Shown in pieces: positions 54,068 through 62,586 of a stretch of DNA of 64,000 nt (positions are counted from its first letter, which is position 1; each line of letters starts with the position of its first letter). The DNA is from an uncultured Gammaproteobacteria bacterium (GTDB lineage Bacteria; Pseudomonadota; Gammaproteobacteria; Eutrophobiales; Eutrophobiaceae). A program made the translations under genes and the position numbers. A model generated the notes under the pieces. The model was not told the origin of the DNA, made no database searches, and saw only the letters and a list, made by a program, of their open reading frames with translations. The stretch covers positions 930,001-994,000 of the forward strand of contig OY282354.1 of the NCBI GenBank assembly GCA_958295485.1, read 5' to 3'.

Positions 54068-55639
54068 TCATAGGGCGATTTTTTCATTGCTTTGAATGAC
54101 AACGGGTTGCATGGATTTATCCGGGTCGACAAAAAATTCAACGCGCGCGTCCCGATACCCGTCGCGATGCCCGACCGCCACGTAACTTCCCGGACGGAGT
54201 GACAAGTCCTTGCTGGTGAAATAGCCGAGTTCGCCTACTTTATACAGGATTACCTTGGTCAGGTTGTCGGACTTGAGTTGTACCTGAACGGGCGTGTCGG
54301 CCTTGTCCAATAACCGGGAAAGTTTGGTTAATTGCCCGGTCAGGACGGGTCCCGGCTCAGAGATGCTTAGAATTTTGTTGTAAAAGCCAGTGGCCTCGTT
54401 AAAGCCGGCCGGGTCGAAAAGCCGGGCCGAGTGGACTGTCAAGATCTGCTCCAGCCTGTTGTGTATTTCGTTGCGTGTGGTTGTCCGCTCTTTACCTTCT
54501 ATAGCGTTTGCCAGGTTGCCGTTCAATGACAGGGCGGCTTCATACTTGGACAAAGCCCCTTGCCAGTCTTCAATCGCCTCCAATTTTTTGGCTTGCTTGA
54601 GCAAGGAATCGATATTGCCGGAGGTAATGCGATGCCTGGCTTGTTCAAGGCCGCTACGGGCGTCCCGGGACTTCGGTTTTAATTCAAGCGCCTTGGAAAA
54701 GGCAGTCTGCGCCTGTTCAAGCTGCCCTTTTTCAAGAAAGCCGAAACCCGAGGACATCGCCAGGTTGAATTTACGGTCACTGAGCTTTTCTTCAGACAAC
54801 TGGAGTTGCTGTTTAGCCCGGCGCGAATGATTATCGATATCAAGGGCTTGTTGGTAAGTCGTCCTGGCGTCTTCCAATTTACCTGCCTGTAACAGCGCGT
54901 CCCCTTGATTAATCAGGGTAGTGACTTCATCCAGGGTCTCGGCGCGGCGCAGCCCCAGCAGGGCAGCCCGATCTATGGGGTCGATGGCAAGCGCCACCTT
55001 GAAAGCCTCCCTGGCCTGTTCAGGGTCGCCCTCGAATAATGCCGCGTTTCCCGTTGTCATGCTTTTCTCGAATAACCCATCTATGCCTTCCAGCAGTCTG
55101 GTAAAAATATCCAGCGCCCGCGCATACTGGTCCCGCGCCTGGGCAAAATTCTGCAGGCCATATTCAGCATCACCCGCTTCGGCATGTTGTATCGCCTGGT
55201 CATACTCTTTTTCGGCCCAGGCCCTTACCCCTTCCCCACCCAAGGTTCTTTGCGCATCTAACATTTGCGCCAGGATATCCTGGGTTTCCCGGCGTAGTTC
55301 AGACTGTTGCGCTTTTTTCCAGGGGGATTCGGCCGCGCCGGCTTGGGTTTTTACCGGTTGCCGAGACCCCTGTGACCGGCTTTTTTCCGTGACTGCCGGC
55401 CTGGCGTCAATGGCAGCGGGGTCAGTGGTGGCAGGAGGAAGCCGCAGGGGGAGCAGAAAAACAACAATTGCGACAGTGAGTGATAAAACGCCGAGCGACA
55501 GCCATAACCAGGGTTGTTTATTGAAGCGCCCGCTTGTCTTTTTCTCTTTTTCCGTAACAGCAGCGGTCAGGTCAATAGCAGCCGGCTTGATTGTAGTAAA
55601 ATCAGGCCCCGATATATTCTCGTTTTCATTTTTGCTCAC
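54068..55639 (-). CDS. Membrane-anchored TPR protein with PEGA-like tail
   Basis: A 523-residue protein with a cytoplasmic N-terminus, one helix (WLWLSLGVLSLTVAIVVFLLPL, about 44-66), a helical linker and about seven tetratricopeptide repeats (AEYGLQNFAQARDQYARALDIF, GDALLQAGKLEDARTTYQQALDI, GQLEQAQTAFSKALELKPKS). The last 70 residues are a beta-rich PEGA-like module (LKSDNLTKVILYKVGELGYF). Likely a periplasmic protein-interaction scaffold. It sits 21 bp after a lipoprotein gene and 151 bp before the PEGA-FGE gene. Confidence 0.82.
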   Translation of the reverse strand: MSKNENENISGPDFTTIKPAAIDLTAAVTEKEKKTSGRFNKQPWLWLSLGVLSLTVAIVVFLLPLRLPPATTDPAAIDARPAVTEKSRSQGSRQPVKTQAGAAESPWKKAQQSELRRETQDILAQMLDAQRTLGGEGVRAWAEKEYDQAIQHAEAGDAEYGLQNFAQARDQYARALDIFTRLLEGIDGLFEKSMTTGNAALFEGDPEQAREAFKVALAIDPIDRAALLGLRRAETLDEVTTLINQGDALLQAGKLEDARTTYQQALDIDNHSRRAKQQLQLSEEKLSDRKFNLAMSSGFGFLEKGQLEQAQTAFSKALELKPKSRDARSGLEQARHRITSGNIDSLLKQAKKLEAIEDWQGALSKYEAALSLNGNLANAIEGKERTTTRNEIHNRLEQILTVHSARLFDPAGFNEATGFYNKILSISEPGPVLTGQLTKLSRLLDKADTPVQVQLKSDNLTKVILYKVGELGYFTSKDLSLRPGSYVAVGHRDGYRDARVEFFVDPDKSMQPVVIQSNEKIAL

Positions 55640-55660
55640 TATTTATTCCCGGCCCTGGAT

Positions 55661-56851
55661 TCAATTTTCTGTGGCGCTCCCGTTTTCTCCGATTCCTCCG
55701 GTTTCGGTCTCGTAGATTTCTTTGAGTATCCCGCGCCATTGACCGTATTGATCCTTTACCGTGCCCGACAAGGTAACGGTTCGATCTTCGAGGTCAATGG
55801 AATGGGATTGTATTTCCGAATCCAGTGAATCGGAAATTTCTTCCAGGGCTTCTACGTGGACCTTGGCCTCTTCGCGTTTTTGCAGGCCGCTTTGAATCGC
55901 TGCGGCGCCGGCGCCTATGCCTACCACGCCGGCCGTTCGCGCGGTACGGCTGTCAACGCCTTGGGCCAGTATCCCTGCCAATACCGCCAGGGCGCCACCG
56001 ACCAGCCGTGCATTTGACTGGGCCTTGACCTCTCTCAATGCCTCGCTTTCCAGGTAGAAGGCCTCGCGCCATTCCAGGTAAGGCGCCTCCATCTGGTTGA
56101 CGAACGACGCGTAATATTGTTGTAGTGTATCAACAAATACATAGTCGCGTTCACGGACCTGGCGGACTTGGCGCAAGATTGGGTCATCGTTGGCCGGCAG
56201 GCGCTTGATGTTATAACGACCTTTTCCATCAAGCTCCAGGTGATCGCTGAATACCTCCGGGGAGAGGCCCTTCGCAAACTTCAGTTCGGCAATGGTTCGC
56301 ATGGCCCTGATTTCATTTGCATCAAACTGGTTGCGATATACCAGCATGTCATTTGCGATTTGGCTATATATCTTTTGAAAAGGTTCTCTACCTTTGGCGA
56401 CGGCGGGATCAAAGGAATACTTACTGGCTGTTCCCGTGTATTTTTTGGTAAACCAGCGTTTTCCCGAAGCGTCTTCCACCGTTACCTGCAACCAGAGATT
56501 TGCCCCGTCCGATTTCAGGATTTCAGCTTCAACCCAGACGTCCATCTCGCTCAGCCGGTCGGGGATAACGCGCACTGCCCCCCAGTTGCCTGAATTTTGG
56601 AGGGTTTCCATCAGCTTGAACGGCATGAAGCGGGCCTCGGCTCCACGAATTTTAGGATAGACGCCATCTTCCGGGGCGCTGACGGCGTCAACACCCGGGT
56701 TGAAAATGCCTATCCCCACGTCTAACAATAATTCTTCAGGCGTTGCCTCCCCTGCCAGGGCGACTTTTTCGTGGCTGACCGTTTTTACCGTGGTCGTGTT
56801 GCAACCGACTATAAGCAGGCAAAGTAAAATTATTGCTGCGCCAGGTTTCAT
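55661..56851 (-). CDS. Predicted lipoprotein of the envelope locus
   Basis: A 396-residue protein with lipobox LLCLLIVGC (Cys17). The N-terminal half (LLLDVGIGIFNPGVDAVSAPEDGVYPKIRGAEARFMPFKL, DVWVEAEILKSDGANLWLQVTV) reads like a lipid-anchored domain that senses or binds a periplasmic partner. A middle helical part has a small glycine-rich segment (VGGALAVLAGILAQGV), and the C-terminal EDRTVTLSGTVKDQYGQW is BON-like. The family name is unknown to me. It begins 11 bp after the upstream lipoprotein gene. Confidence 0.72.
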   Translation of the reverse strand: MKPGAAIILLCLLIVGCNTTTVKTVSHEKVALAGEATPEELLLDVGIGIFNPGVDAVSAPEDGVYPKIRGAEARFMPFKLMETLQNSGNWGAVRVIPDRLSEMDVWVEAEILKSDGANLWLQVTVEDASGKRWFTKKYTGTASKYSFDPAVAKGREPFQKIYSQIANDMLVYRNQFDANEIRAMRTIAELKFAKGLSPEVFSDHLELDGKGRYNIKRLPANDDPILRQVRQVRERDYVFVDTLQQYYASFVNQMEAPYLEWREAFYLESEALREVKAQSNARLVGGALAVLAGILAQGVDSRTARTAGVVGIGAGAAAIQSGLQKREEAKVHVEALEEISDSLDSEIQSHSIDLEDRTVTLSGTVKDQYGQWRGILKEIYETETGGIGENGSATEN

Positions 56852-56862
56852 ACATCTCGATC

Positions 56863-57810
56863 TCATCTTGAATCCCTCTTGTATTTACGGTATTCATCCC
56901 AAAGTTTAGCTCTTAACTCGGGGTCTTGCTCTTTCATGGCGGCTTCACGGAGTTGTCGCGCAATAATGTCGTCCCCCTTGGCGCTGACGAGATCAGGAGG
57001 GATTTCGCTGTGAGATATTGCAGGTTTATTGCCCGGTCCTTTAATAGACGCGGGGTCACTATCCACCATAGCGGTTTTCAAAGGCTCTTCCATGGCTTCA
57101 CCGTCTCCTTCACCCTCACCGGCAAACTCTTCACCAGGAAAGCCGCCATAGCCTTCCTGGTTGTCTGCCTTTTTTATGGCTTCCCGTTCACTTAACATGA
57201 GCCGGTCGAATTCTGCAAACTCGTCCTGGAGCTGCTTATCAAGAACTTGTCGCTTCTCTGCGCTGGTTGCCGGCCCGCCGCCCGCGCTTGCCTGTGGTGG
57301 TTGACCGCCGCCGCCTTCACTACCTTCACCCGGTTGCGGTGGCTTGCGTTTTCTACCAAATTCATCCAACGCTTCGGCTAAAATTTCATCGTCGGTCTTG
57401 TCTTGACCTGTGCCGGCAGTGGATTGTGACCCAGCCGCTGATTTACCCTTATCGGATCGTGCCGTAGAAGGGGACCCACCCGGTTTACCCCCGGGTTTGG
57501 CGGATGGTGACCCGGCCCGCGTGGAGGGTATGGATGTGGCGCCAGGCACAGGCCCGCCGGGCGAGTCCGCCGTGCCTGTTGTGCCAGGGATGACCGGCGC
57601 GCCCGGCGCTCCCACCGTGCCGGGTATGCCCGGCCCGCTCACTGTCACCGTCCCCGGCGTACCCGGCCCACCCACCGTCACCGTACCGGGCGTACCCGAC
57701 CCACCCGATGAAGAAACCGTGGACGTCGGCTTGCACGCAGCTACAAGCAGCATTACGGCAATGATGAAAAGGGACTGAAACACGCGTTTGATTTTATTTG
57801 CACCATTCAT
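56863..57810 (-). CDS. Glycine/proline-rich lipoprotein, first gene of the locus
   Basis: A 315-residue protein with lipobox VMLLVAAC (Cys26). The next 60 residues are collagen-like and repetitive (GTPGTVTVGGPGTPGTVTV), likely extended and flexible, and the DNA there is a set of degenerate 24-bp repeats. The C-terminal half is acidic and helical (ATSAEKRQVLDKQLQDEFAEF) and ends KLWDEYRKYKRDSR. It may be a flexible tether between outer membrane and the rest of the apparatus. No named family recognised. Confidence 0.72.
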   Translation of the reverse strand: MNGANKIKRVFQSLFIIAVMLLVAACKPTSTVSSSGGSGTPGTVTVGGPGTPGTVTVSGPGIPGTVGAPGAPVIPGTTGTADSPGGPVPGATSIPSTRAGSPSAKPGGKPGGSPSTARSDKGKSAAGSQSTAGTGQDKTDDEILAEALDEFGRKRKPPQPGEGSEGGGGQPPQASAGGGPATSAEKRQVLDKQLQDEFAEFDRLMLSEREAIKKADNQEGYGGFPGEEFAGEGEGDGEAMEEPLKTAMVDSDPASIKGPGNKPAISHSEIPPDLVSAKGDDIIARQLREAAMKEQDPELRAKLWDEYRKYKRDSR

Positions 57811-57902
57811 AATTATTTTAATCCCCCAGACAGTCGCGCCTGACAGGAACCCCCGGTCAAGTCAGGGACTTCCGCGATATGGGCTTGTTCAGGATATCCT
57901 TG

Positions 57903-57908
57903 ATTATA
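57903..57908 (-). promoter_or_regulatory. Candidate -10 box of the envelope locus
   Basis: On the minus strand TATAAT lies about 93 bp before the first ATG of the locus; the -35 region is weak. The leader contains a CCTGAC...GTCAGG hairpin near 57839-57866. Confidence 0.3.
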
Positions 57909-58122
57909 ATATAAACCGCCGGCATATATATCATTTCCAGACATAAATTTAGATAGAAGATATTGATAATTGTTCCCCCGGGGACAGTTTACTTGTATCA
58001 GACCCCGGACAGACAAATAAACTGCCCCCTGGATTCCTCGCCGCCACGCTCCCTGGCAAGACGTTTTGCCAGTAGCATCCTGGGGCGCAGGCGAAGCAGA
58101 TGAGTCGCCATGGGATTAACCC

Positions 58123-58303
58123 CAAGGAGGAAATTCAGGAGAAATTCAGCAGGAGAAATTCAGGAAGGAGAAATTCAGGACACCCATGGAAGTTCGGGAT
58201 ACCTATAAATAGGGAAATTCAGGGGAGAAATTTGGGACACCCAGGAAATTTGGGACACCCATAGATTAAATCGAAAATTTGTGGGTGTCCTAAAATTCTT
58301 GCA
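58123..58303 (+). repeat. Degenerate short-repeat cluster before the Fic gene
   Basis: The 587-bp gap before the Fic gene holds no gene I can support. Within it GAAATTCAGG (seven or so variants) and GGGACACCCA (three variants) alternate, and GGACACCCA (58252-58260) pairs with TGGGTGTCC (58282-58290) to form a long-loop hairpin. It resembles clusters of intergenic repeats left by small palindromic or REP-like elements. Confidence 0.7.
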
Positions 58304-58397
58304 CTTTCAGTTACACCACCGTATGTGAGAGATTTTGGCTTTTAATGAAGTTTATGTTAGAGTTTTTGCAATTTGAACCAAAAACTCTCGAATTAGA

Positions 58398-59888
58398 ATG
58401 GCAAAGCTCTACTTGGCAACGGATATCAGGACACGAAATGCCCTGCAGCGGCGATTTCAAAGGGGTGAGTTGTTGCGCGTGCGTAAGGGTGTTTACGTGG
58501 ATACGGATGACCAAGCTGATGCGGAAAAGACCATACTGCGTCACTGGGTGAAAATCGCCAGGTTTCTGTTTGACGATGCCGTAGCTGTATTCAGGACAGC
58601 CGTCGAACTGGAACCTCACAACCGCAGGGTCTATCTTATGGTGTCTGAAGGAGAACGTCGAACGGTTACCGTGGGGCCGCTTAAATTGACCATTGAATCC
58701 GGTGTGGTTGATCAAGGGGTTGAGCCGTTCGACCCCGATATGTCGAGAAGCAACCCCGCCCGTCAACTCCTGGAAAATCTTACGCCGTCGCGCACGCGGG
58801 CCGGCGATAAAAAGGCATTGGGAAGCGCCTGGGTAGAATCGCAACTGATCGCGGAAGTGAAAAAACGAGGTGAGGACGGCCTGAATCGACTCAGGGATGA
58901 GGCAAAGACGCTCGCCCCGATTTCAGGCTTGGAAAAAGAACAAAAACAACTCAACGGCATGATAGCGGCAATACTGAAAACTCATCCGACAGGGGGGATA
59001 TTACAAACCGGGGAGGGAATTGCATTCACGGCCGATAAGCCGTTTGATGCAATAAGAATCGAGCGTTTCAAACAACTCGCCGATTATCTTAAAAAAGTAG
59101 ACCTGGACATGATGCCATACCAGTACAAGCATATGGGTTGGCGCCACTTGGCCTTTTTTGAAAGTTATTATTCGAATTATATCGAAGGCACAAGGTTCAC
59201 GCTGGATGAGGCGGAGGACATCATTGCTTCCGGTAAAGCCGCCTATGAAAGACATGAAGACAGCCATGATTTGCTGTCACACATGGAAATTACGGCAGAC
59301 CTTACCGAAATGATGCGTGTGCCGAACACGGCGACCGAGCTAACCGGTTTATTGACTGCAAGACATGGTGTTTTACTTGCGCAACGCCCCGAAAAAAGAC
59401 CGGGTCAATTCAAGGAAAGGCCCAACCAGGTCGGTTCGACGGTATTCGTATCGCCGGACCTGGTTGAGGGGACTCTCATTCAGGGTTTTGAAATTTATCA
59501 TCACTTGCCGGCCGGTATCAAGAGGGCATTATTCATACATTTCCTGATCGCTGAATGCCATCCCTTTGAAGATGGCAATGGGCGCATGGCGCGTATTATG
59601 ATGAATGCGGAATTAGTGGCGGCTGCGCGCCATAAAATCATCATACCCATAGTTTGCAGGGATAATTATCTCGAAAGTTTACGCGACGCCACGCGGCGCG
59701 ACCGGTTCAGGACGACAGTCAAAGTGTTGCACCAGTTGCACCAATACACTGCGGCCATTGAATGGAATTACTACGATGATGCGAGAGCGTCACTGGAGGC
59801 GCACGCGGCAAACCGGGAACCCGATGACGGGCTTATGACGTTTAATAAACAATTAAGGAAATATACCGGCGATTACCGTGCCGGTTGA
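58398..59888 (+). CDS. Fic-family protein with AbiEi-like N-terminal domain
   Basis: A 496-residue protein. The Fic core has the catalytic motif CHPFEDGNGRMAR (about 387-399) and the class II inhibitory motif S-N-Y-I-E-G (about 258-263) ahead of it, so it should be an autoinhibited AMP transferase. The N-terminal 130 residues (YLATDIRTRNALQRRFQRGELLRVRKGVYVDTDDQADAE) look like the winged-helix and antitoxin region of AbiEi-type proteins rather than the usual Fic N-domain. Presumed stress or toxin-like role; target unknown. Confidence 0.85.
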   Translation: MAKLYLATDIRTRNALQRRFQRGELLRVRKGVYVDTDDQADAEKTILRHWVKIARFLFDDAVAVFRTAVELEPHNRRVYLMVSEGERRTVTVGPLKLTIESGVVDQGVEPFDPDMSRSNPARQLLENLTPSRTRAGDKKALGSAWVESQLIAEVKKRGEDGLNRLRDEAKTLAPISGLEKEQKQLNGMIAAILKTHPTGGILQTGEGIAFTADKPFDAIRIERFKQLADYLKKVDLDMMPYQYKHMGWRHLAFFESYYSNYIEGTRFTLDEAEDIIASGKAAYERHEDSHDLLSHMEITADLTEMMRVPNTATELTGLLTARHGVLLAQRPEKRPGQFKERPNQVGSTVFVSPDLVEGTLIQGFEIYHHLPAGIKRALFIHFLIAECHPFEDGNGRMARIMMNAELVAAARHKIIIPIVCRDNYLESLRDATRRDRFRTTVKVLHQLHQYTAAIEWNYYDDARASLEAHAANREPDDGLMTFNKQLRKYTGDYRAG

Positions 59889-59909
59889 ACCGTGGGCATT
59901 GCATATTAC

Positions 59910-60125
59910 ATGGCGACCTTGACCATTCGAATCGATGATAAACTTGACTCCGAATTGCGTGAACTCGTGGCGCGAACGGGCAAGCGCAAAAGCGAACTCG
60001 TTCGCGAAGCGCTCAGGCGTCAGCTTGCCATCGCGCGTTTCAAAGACCTCAGACGACGCTTGGCGCCATTTGCCGAAGCCCATGGTTGGCTGACCGATGA
60101 AGATGTTTTTGAGGAAGTCTCCTGA
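59910..60125 (+). CDS. Orphan ribbon-helix-helix antitoxin
   Basis: A 71-residue CopG/RHH protein: MATLTIRIDDKLDSELRELVARTGKRKSELVREALRRQLAI followed by a C-terminal helix DEDVFEEVS. The ATG at 59910 fits the family; 59892 is an unsupported extension. In intact modules a PIN toxin gene overlaps the stop. Here the next codons (RNFSGSLFRGK and a stop) resemble only a scrap of one, so the toxin is missing. Confidence 0.75.
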   Translation: MATLTIRIDDKLDSELRELVARTGKRKSELVREALRRQLAIARFKDLRRRLAPFAEAHGWLTDEDVFEEVS

Positions 60126-60244
60126 GAAACTTCAGTGGTAGCCTATTCAGGGGTAAGTAAAGGCTGGGGTCAAAGACGCCAAAACCTGCTGGTCATCCCT
60201 CGGTCAATTACCCATAGAGAGGTCGTTTCCAGAAAGAAAATCTC

Positions 60245-60274
60245 TTGACGCTGGCCAAAGCATAGTTCGATAAT
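60245..60274 (+). promoter_or_regulatory. Candidate promoter before a small hypothetical gene
   Basis: TTGACG (60245-60250) and GATAAT (60269-60274) are 18 bp apart. Apart from this, 60126-60307 holds no gene I can support. Confidence 0.35.
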
Positions 60275-60307
60275 ACGACAAGGCCAAACTTGATAGAAGA
60301 GATAAAT

Positions 60308-60517
60308 ATGCCCAGCGACAACAAGCGCCGCAACTTGGTGATGGAGAAGTCGTTCATCCATATCAACCCAGGCCCCAAAACCGCCCCACCGTTATCTGAT
60401 GCCAATTCATCTTCCAATACCGCCCCTTCGGTTCAGCCGCAACTGAGTGAGAGCGATGAACCGAGCAACATGGCCTCGAACAGCGCCGATAGCTCGTCGA
60501 TGAGCGACAACGCCTAA
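60308..60517 (+). CDS. Small hypothetical protein, serine-rich tail
   Basis: A 69-codon frame: MPSDNKRRNLVMEKSFIHI then a Ser/Asn/Pro-rich, probably disordered tail (SSNTAPSVQPQLSESDEPSN) ending SMSDNA. It follows the candidate promoter at 60245-60274. I do not recognise it. The opposite-strand frames here are no better supported. Confidence 0.3.
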   Translation: MPSDNKRRNLVMEKSFIHINPGPKTAPPLSDANSSSNTAPSVQPQLSESDEPSNMASNSADSSSMSDNA

Positions 60518-60586
60518 GATTTTCCAGAAGCCGTTCGAACTATGAAAGTTCCTTTCGTCGAGATTACCGGCCTCTTGTCCTGTTCA

Positions 60587-61612
60587 TCATTGTACCTCAT
60601 CAGCGTAGCGGCGGTGGAGGGAATGGCGTCGCTGCCGGTAGCTTGAGTAATGGTCGGCCAGGTCGGTCGGGTCGGGTTTGGCTTGATGGCGCCAGGGTTC
60701 GGAAAAGGCGGTCAGGTGTACGATATTTTCTTCGACGACGAGCGCGCCAGCGGTTAGCCCGTTGGCAATGACGCCCGCGTCCCGGCCCAGGCCCACGGCG
60801 GGGTAGTCGTTGAACGATGCGGCGCCCATGCGTTCAAGAAACGCCTCCGCCTCGGCGGCGGGGACTGACGCGTCGGGCTCGGACGGCTGCTCCATGGCGT
60901 CGATGGCGTAACTGCGGACGAGCTTGGGCAGGAACGCGGCGAAAGTATCCGGCTGGTCGAACAGGTCCAGGCCGAAGCGCCGCCGGCCTATGACGAAGAT
61001 GGCGCCGACCTGGGTAGCGGCGGGAGTGATGGCTTGCACGTAGTCGTTTAGATTCTTCGAGTGGCGCTCGAAGATCGAGCCCATCGCGCCGGTAGGGGAT
61101 TCCGCTTGCATCCTTGCGGCCTTTTCGTCAATGGAGTTCCAGACCTTGGATTGATCAGACCGATTCGACCCCGTGGCGCGTTTCGATGCATAGACACTCG
61201 CGAGTTTCTCCTCCCGTCCCCGGGAGAAGTGAACGCGCTCGCTCACAGCGAAATCGTCCCTGTTGTAGGCCCAGCGGCCTGCTTCTACGCACGATACCGG
61301 AATGATGGTGGTCTGGTTGGCGGGAAGCAACATGGTGAGGTTGGCGACTCGATTCTGCTTGGCGCCGACCAGTTCCTCGCCGTCGATGATGAGCAACGGC
61401 AGGTCCGCCCGGTTCTCAACCGCAAGGTCAGGCACGTTGCCGCTTTCGGACACCTCGCGTATGGAGACGAGACCGTCCCGCAGGCCATCTTCAAGCAGCA
61501 GGTAGAGCAGGGCGTTCTGGCGCTCCGACATCAGGGGGAACACGGTCAGCCCATCACAGGTTGTTGATTTTTCTATTTTTATGCTTGAAATGGCGGTTTT
61601 AACTTGTTGCAT
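60587..61612 (-). CDS. ARPP-1 (DUF6569) family protein
   Basis: A 341-residue protein with the DUF6569/ARPP-1 pattern: LTVFPLMSERQNALLYLLLEDGL, NVPDLAVENRADLPLLIIDGEELVGAKQNRVANLTMLLPANQTTIIPVSCVEAGRW. The family occurs across bacteria without assigned function. GAGGAGTACTCAA precedes the ATG at 61612; the open frame to 61696 overlaps the regulatory gap. It is divergent from a MerR-type regulator, which may control it. Confidence 0.85.
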   Translation of the reverse strand: MQQVKTAISSIKIEKSTTCDGLTVFPLMSERQNALLYLLLEDGLRDGLVSIREVSESGNVPDLAVENRADLPLLIIDGEELVGAKQNRVANLTMLLPANQTTIIPVSCVEAGRWAYNRDDFAVSERVHFSRGREEKLASVYASKRATGSNRSDQSKVWNSIDEKAARMQAESPTGAMGSIFERHSKNLNDYVQAITPAATQVGAIFVIGRRRFGLDLFDQPDTFAAFLPKLVRSYAIDAMEQPSEPDASVPAAEAEAFLERMGAASFNDYPAVGLGRDAGVIANGLTAGALVVEENIVHLTAFSEPWRHQAKPDPTDLADHYSSYRQRRHSLHRRYADEVQ

Positions 61613-61750
61613 TTGAGTACTCCTCGTATTATCGTTGGATAAGAACCGATTGTTTGAAGTTTGGGACATTATGAAGCAGTTCCTGAAATAAATCAACAGT
61701 ATTTATCAGTTAAAGACAGTAAATATCGCTTTCAATGCATCGATCTCACT

Positions 61751-62440
61751 ATGGGTAGCTACACGCCTCCGCACGGCTACACGGCTGAGGAGTTGGAACA
61801 CGCGACCGGGTTCGACCGGAGGACTATCGCGTACTATGTGCAGGAGGGACTGCTTCCCAATGTCGGCAAGCGGGGGCCTCGGACCCGCTATCCGAAGCTG
61901 TTTCGGGACCGCCTGCTCTTCATTCGGCGTATGCGGGACGCAGAGGCAACCGGCGAGTCGCCGCCGGTTTCTTTAGGCGACCTGCGCGAGATATTCGAGC
62001 GCGTCCCGTCGGAGATGGTCTCCAAAGTCGCCGACGGGCACATTGACGCACACCTCTTCTCGACGGCATCATCCGGGTACCATCGCCCGAAGGGGACCGA
62101 TGAGAGGATGGACGTGAGCTACCCTGGTTCGGCTCCAGGCCACGATAAGGTGTCGGAACCACCGTTTTGGGAGCGAGGGTTCGAGGAGTCGCATCCCGTC
62201 CCGGACTCGGAGTACCATGAGGCAATGGAGTTGGGTGATTCCCTGGCTGACTTGCAGGAAGTCGCGCGCCGTCGTCACAAGCTCTCGTCGCGCTTGACGG
62301 ATACGTGGTCCCGAATAGAGATTTCACCTGAAATCGCCCTTTCGGTCCGGGGCGTGAATGACGAGGATGCGGGACTTCTGGAGAGAGTCAGACAAGGCTT
62401 GCAGCGACTGATTTTCCATCGTTCCAGGGGGCGCCGGTAG
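61751..62440 (+). CDS. MerR-type transcription regulator
   Basis: A 229-residue protein with an N-terminal winged helix: HGYTAEELEHATGFDRRTIAYYVQEGLLPNVGKRGPRTRYPKLFRDRLLFIRRMRDAEA matches MerR DNA-binding domains. The remaining 150 residues lack the usual coiled coil and metal-binding Cys residues, so the effector domain is atypical. Divergent from the ARPP-1 gene with a 138-bp shared gap, suggesting local control. The ATG at 61661 in frame is less likely. Confidence 0.78.
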   Translation: MGSYTPPHGYTAEELEHATGFDRRTIAYYVQEGLLPNVGKRGPRTRYPKLFRDRLLFIRRMRDAEATGESPPVSLGDLREIFERVPSEMVSKVADGHIDAHLFSTASSGYHRPKGTDERMDVSYPGSAPGHDKVSEPPFWERGFEESHPVPDSEYHEAMELGDSLADLQEVARRRHKLSSRLTDTWSRIEISPEIALSVRGVNDEDAGLLERVRQGLQRLIFHRSRGRR

Positions 62441-62586
62441 ATTATCGGCGACACAGGATGCTGAACCGGCCGAAGCATCGATCGATATTTGACCGGTTTC
62501 CTGCTTTTGCGGGAATGACGGGTGATCGGGAGACCTGTCCCTGCCGCCCACGGATTTTGAGGAGGAACCATGCTTTGAGGTTATCC

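Noticed and set aside
45002-57810. Type VI secretion system
   Set aside because: FHA-like, TPR and VWA parts recall T6SS regulators, but no TssB/C, TssM, Hcp or ClpV is present.
45002-57810. Zorya defence system
   Set aside because: The MotA-like channel fits, but ZorB carries an OmpA-like domain and Zorya helicase/nuclease genes are absent; the VWA proteins are different.
58311-58844. 177-codon minus-strand frame
   Set aside because: Overlaps the Fic gene's 5' end in antisense and has no start context.
62458-62586. N-terminal extension of the M48 protease
   Set aside because: Encodes PAFAGMTGD, the usual translation of a dispersed intergenic repeat; the signal peptide starts at 62587.
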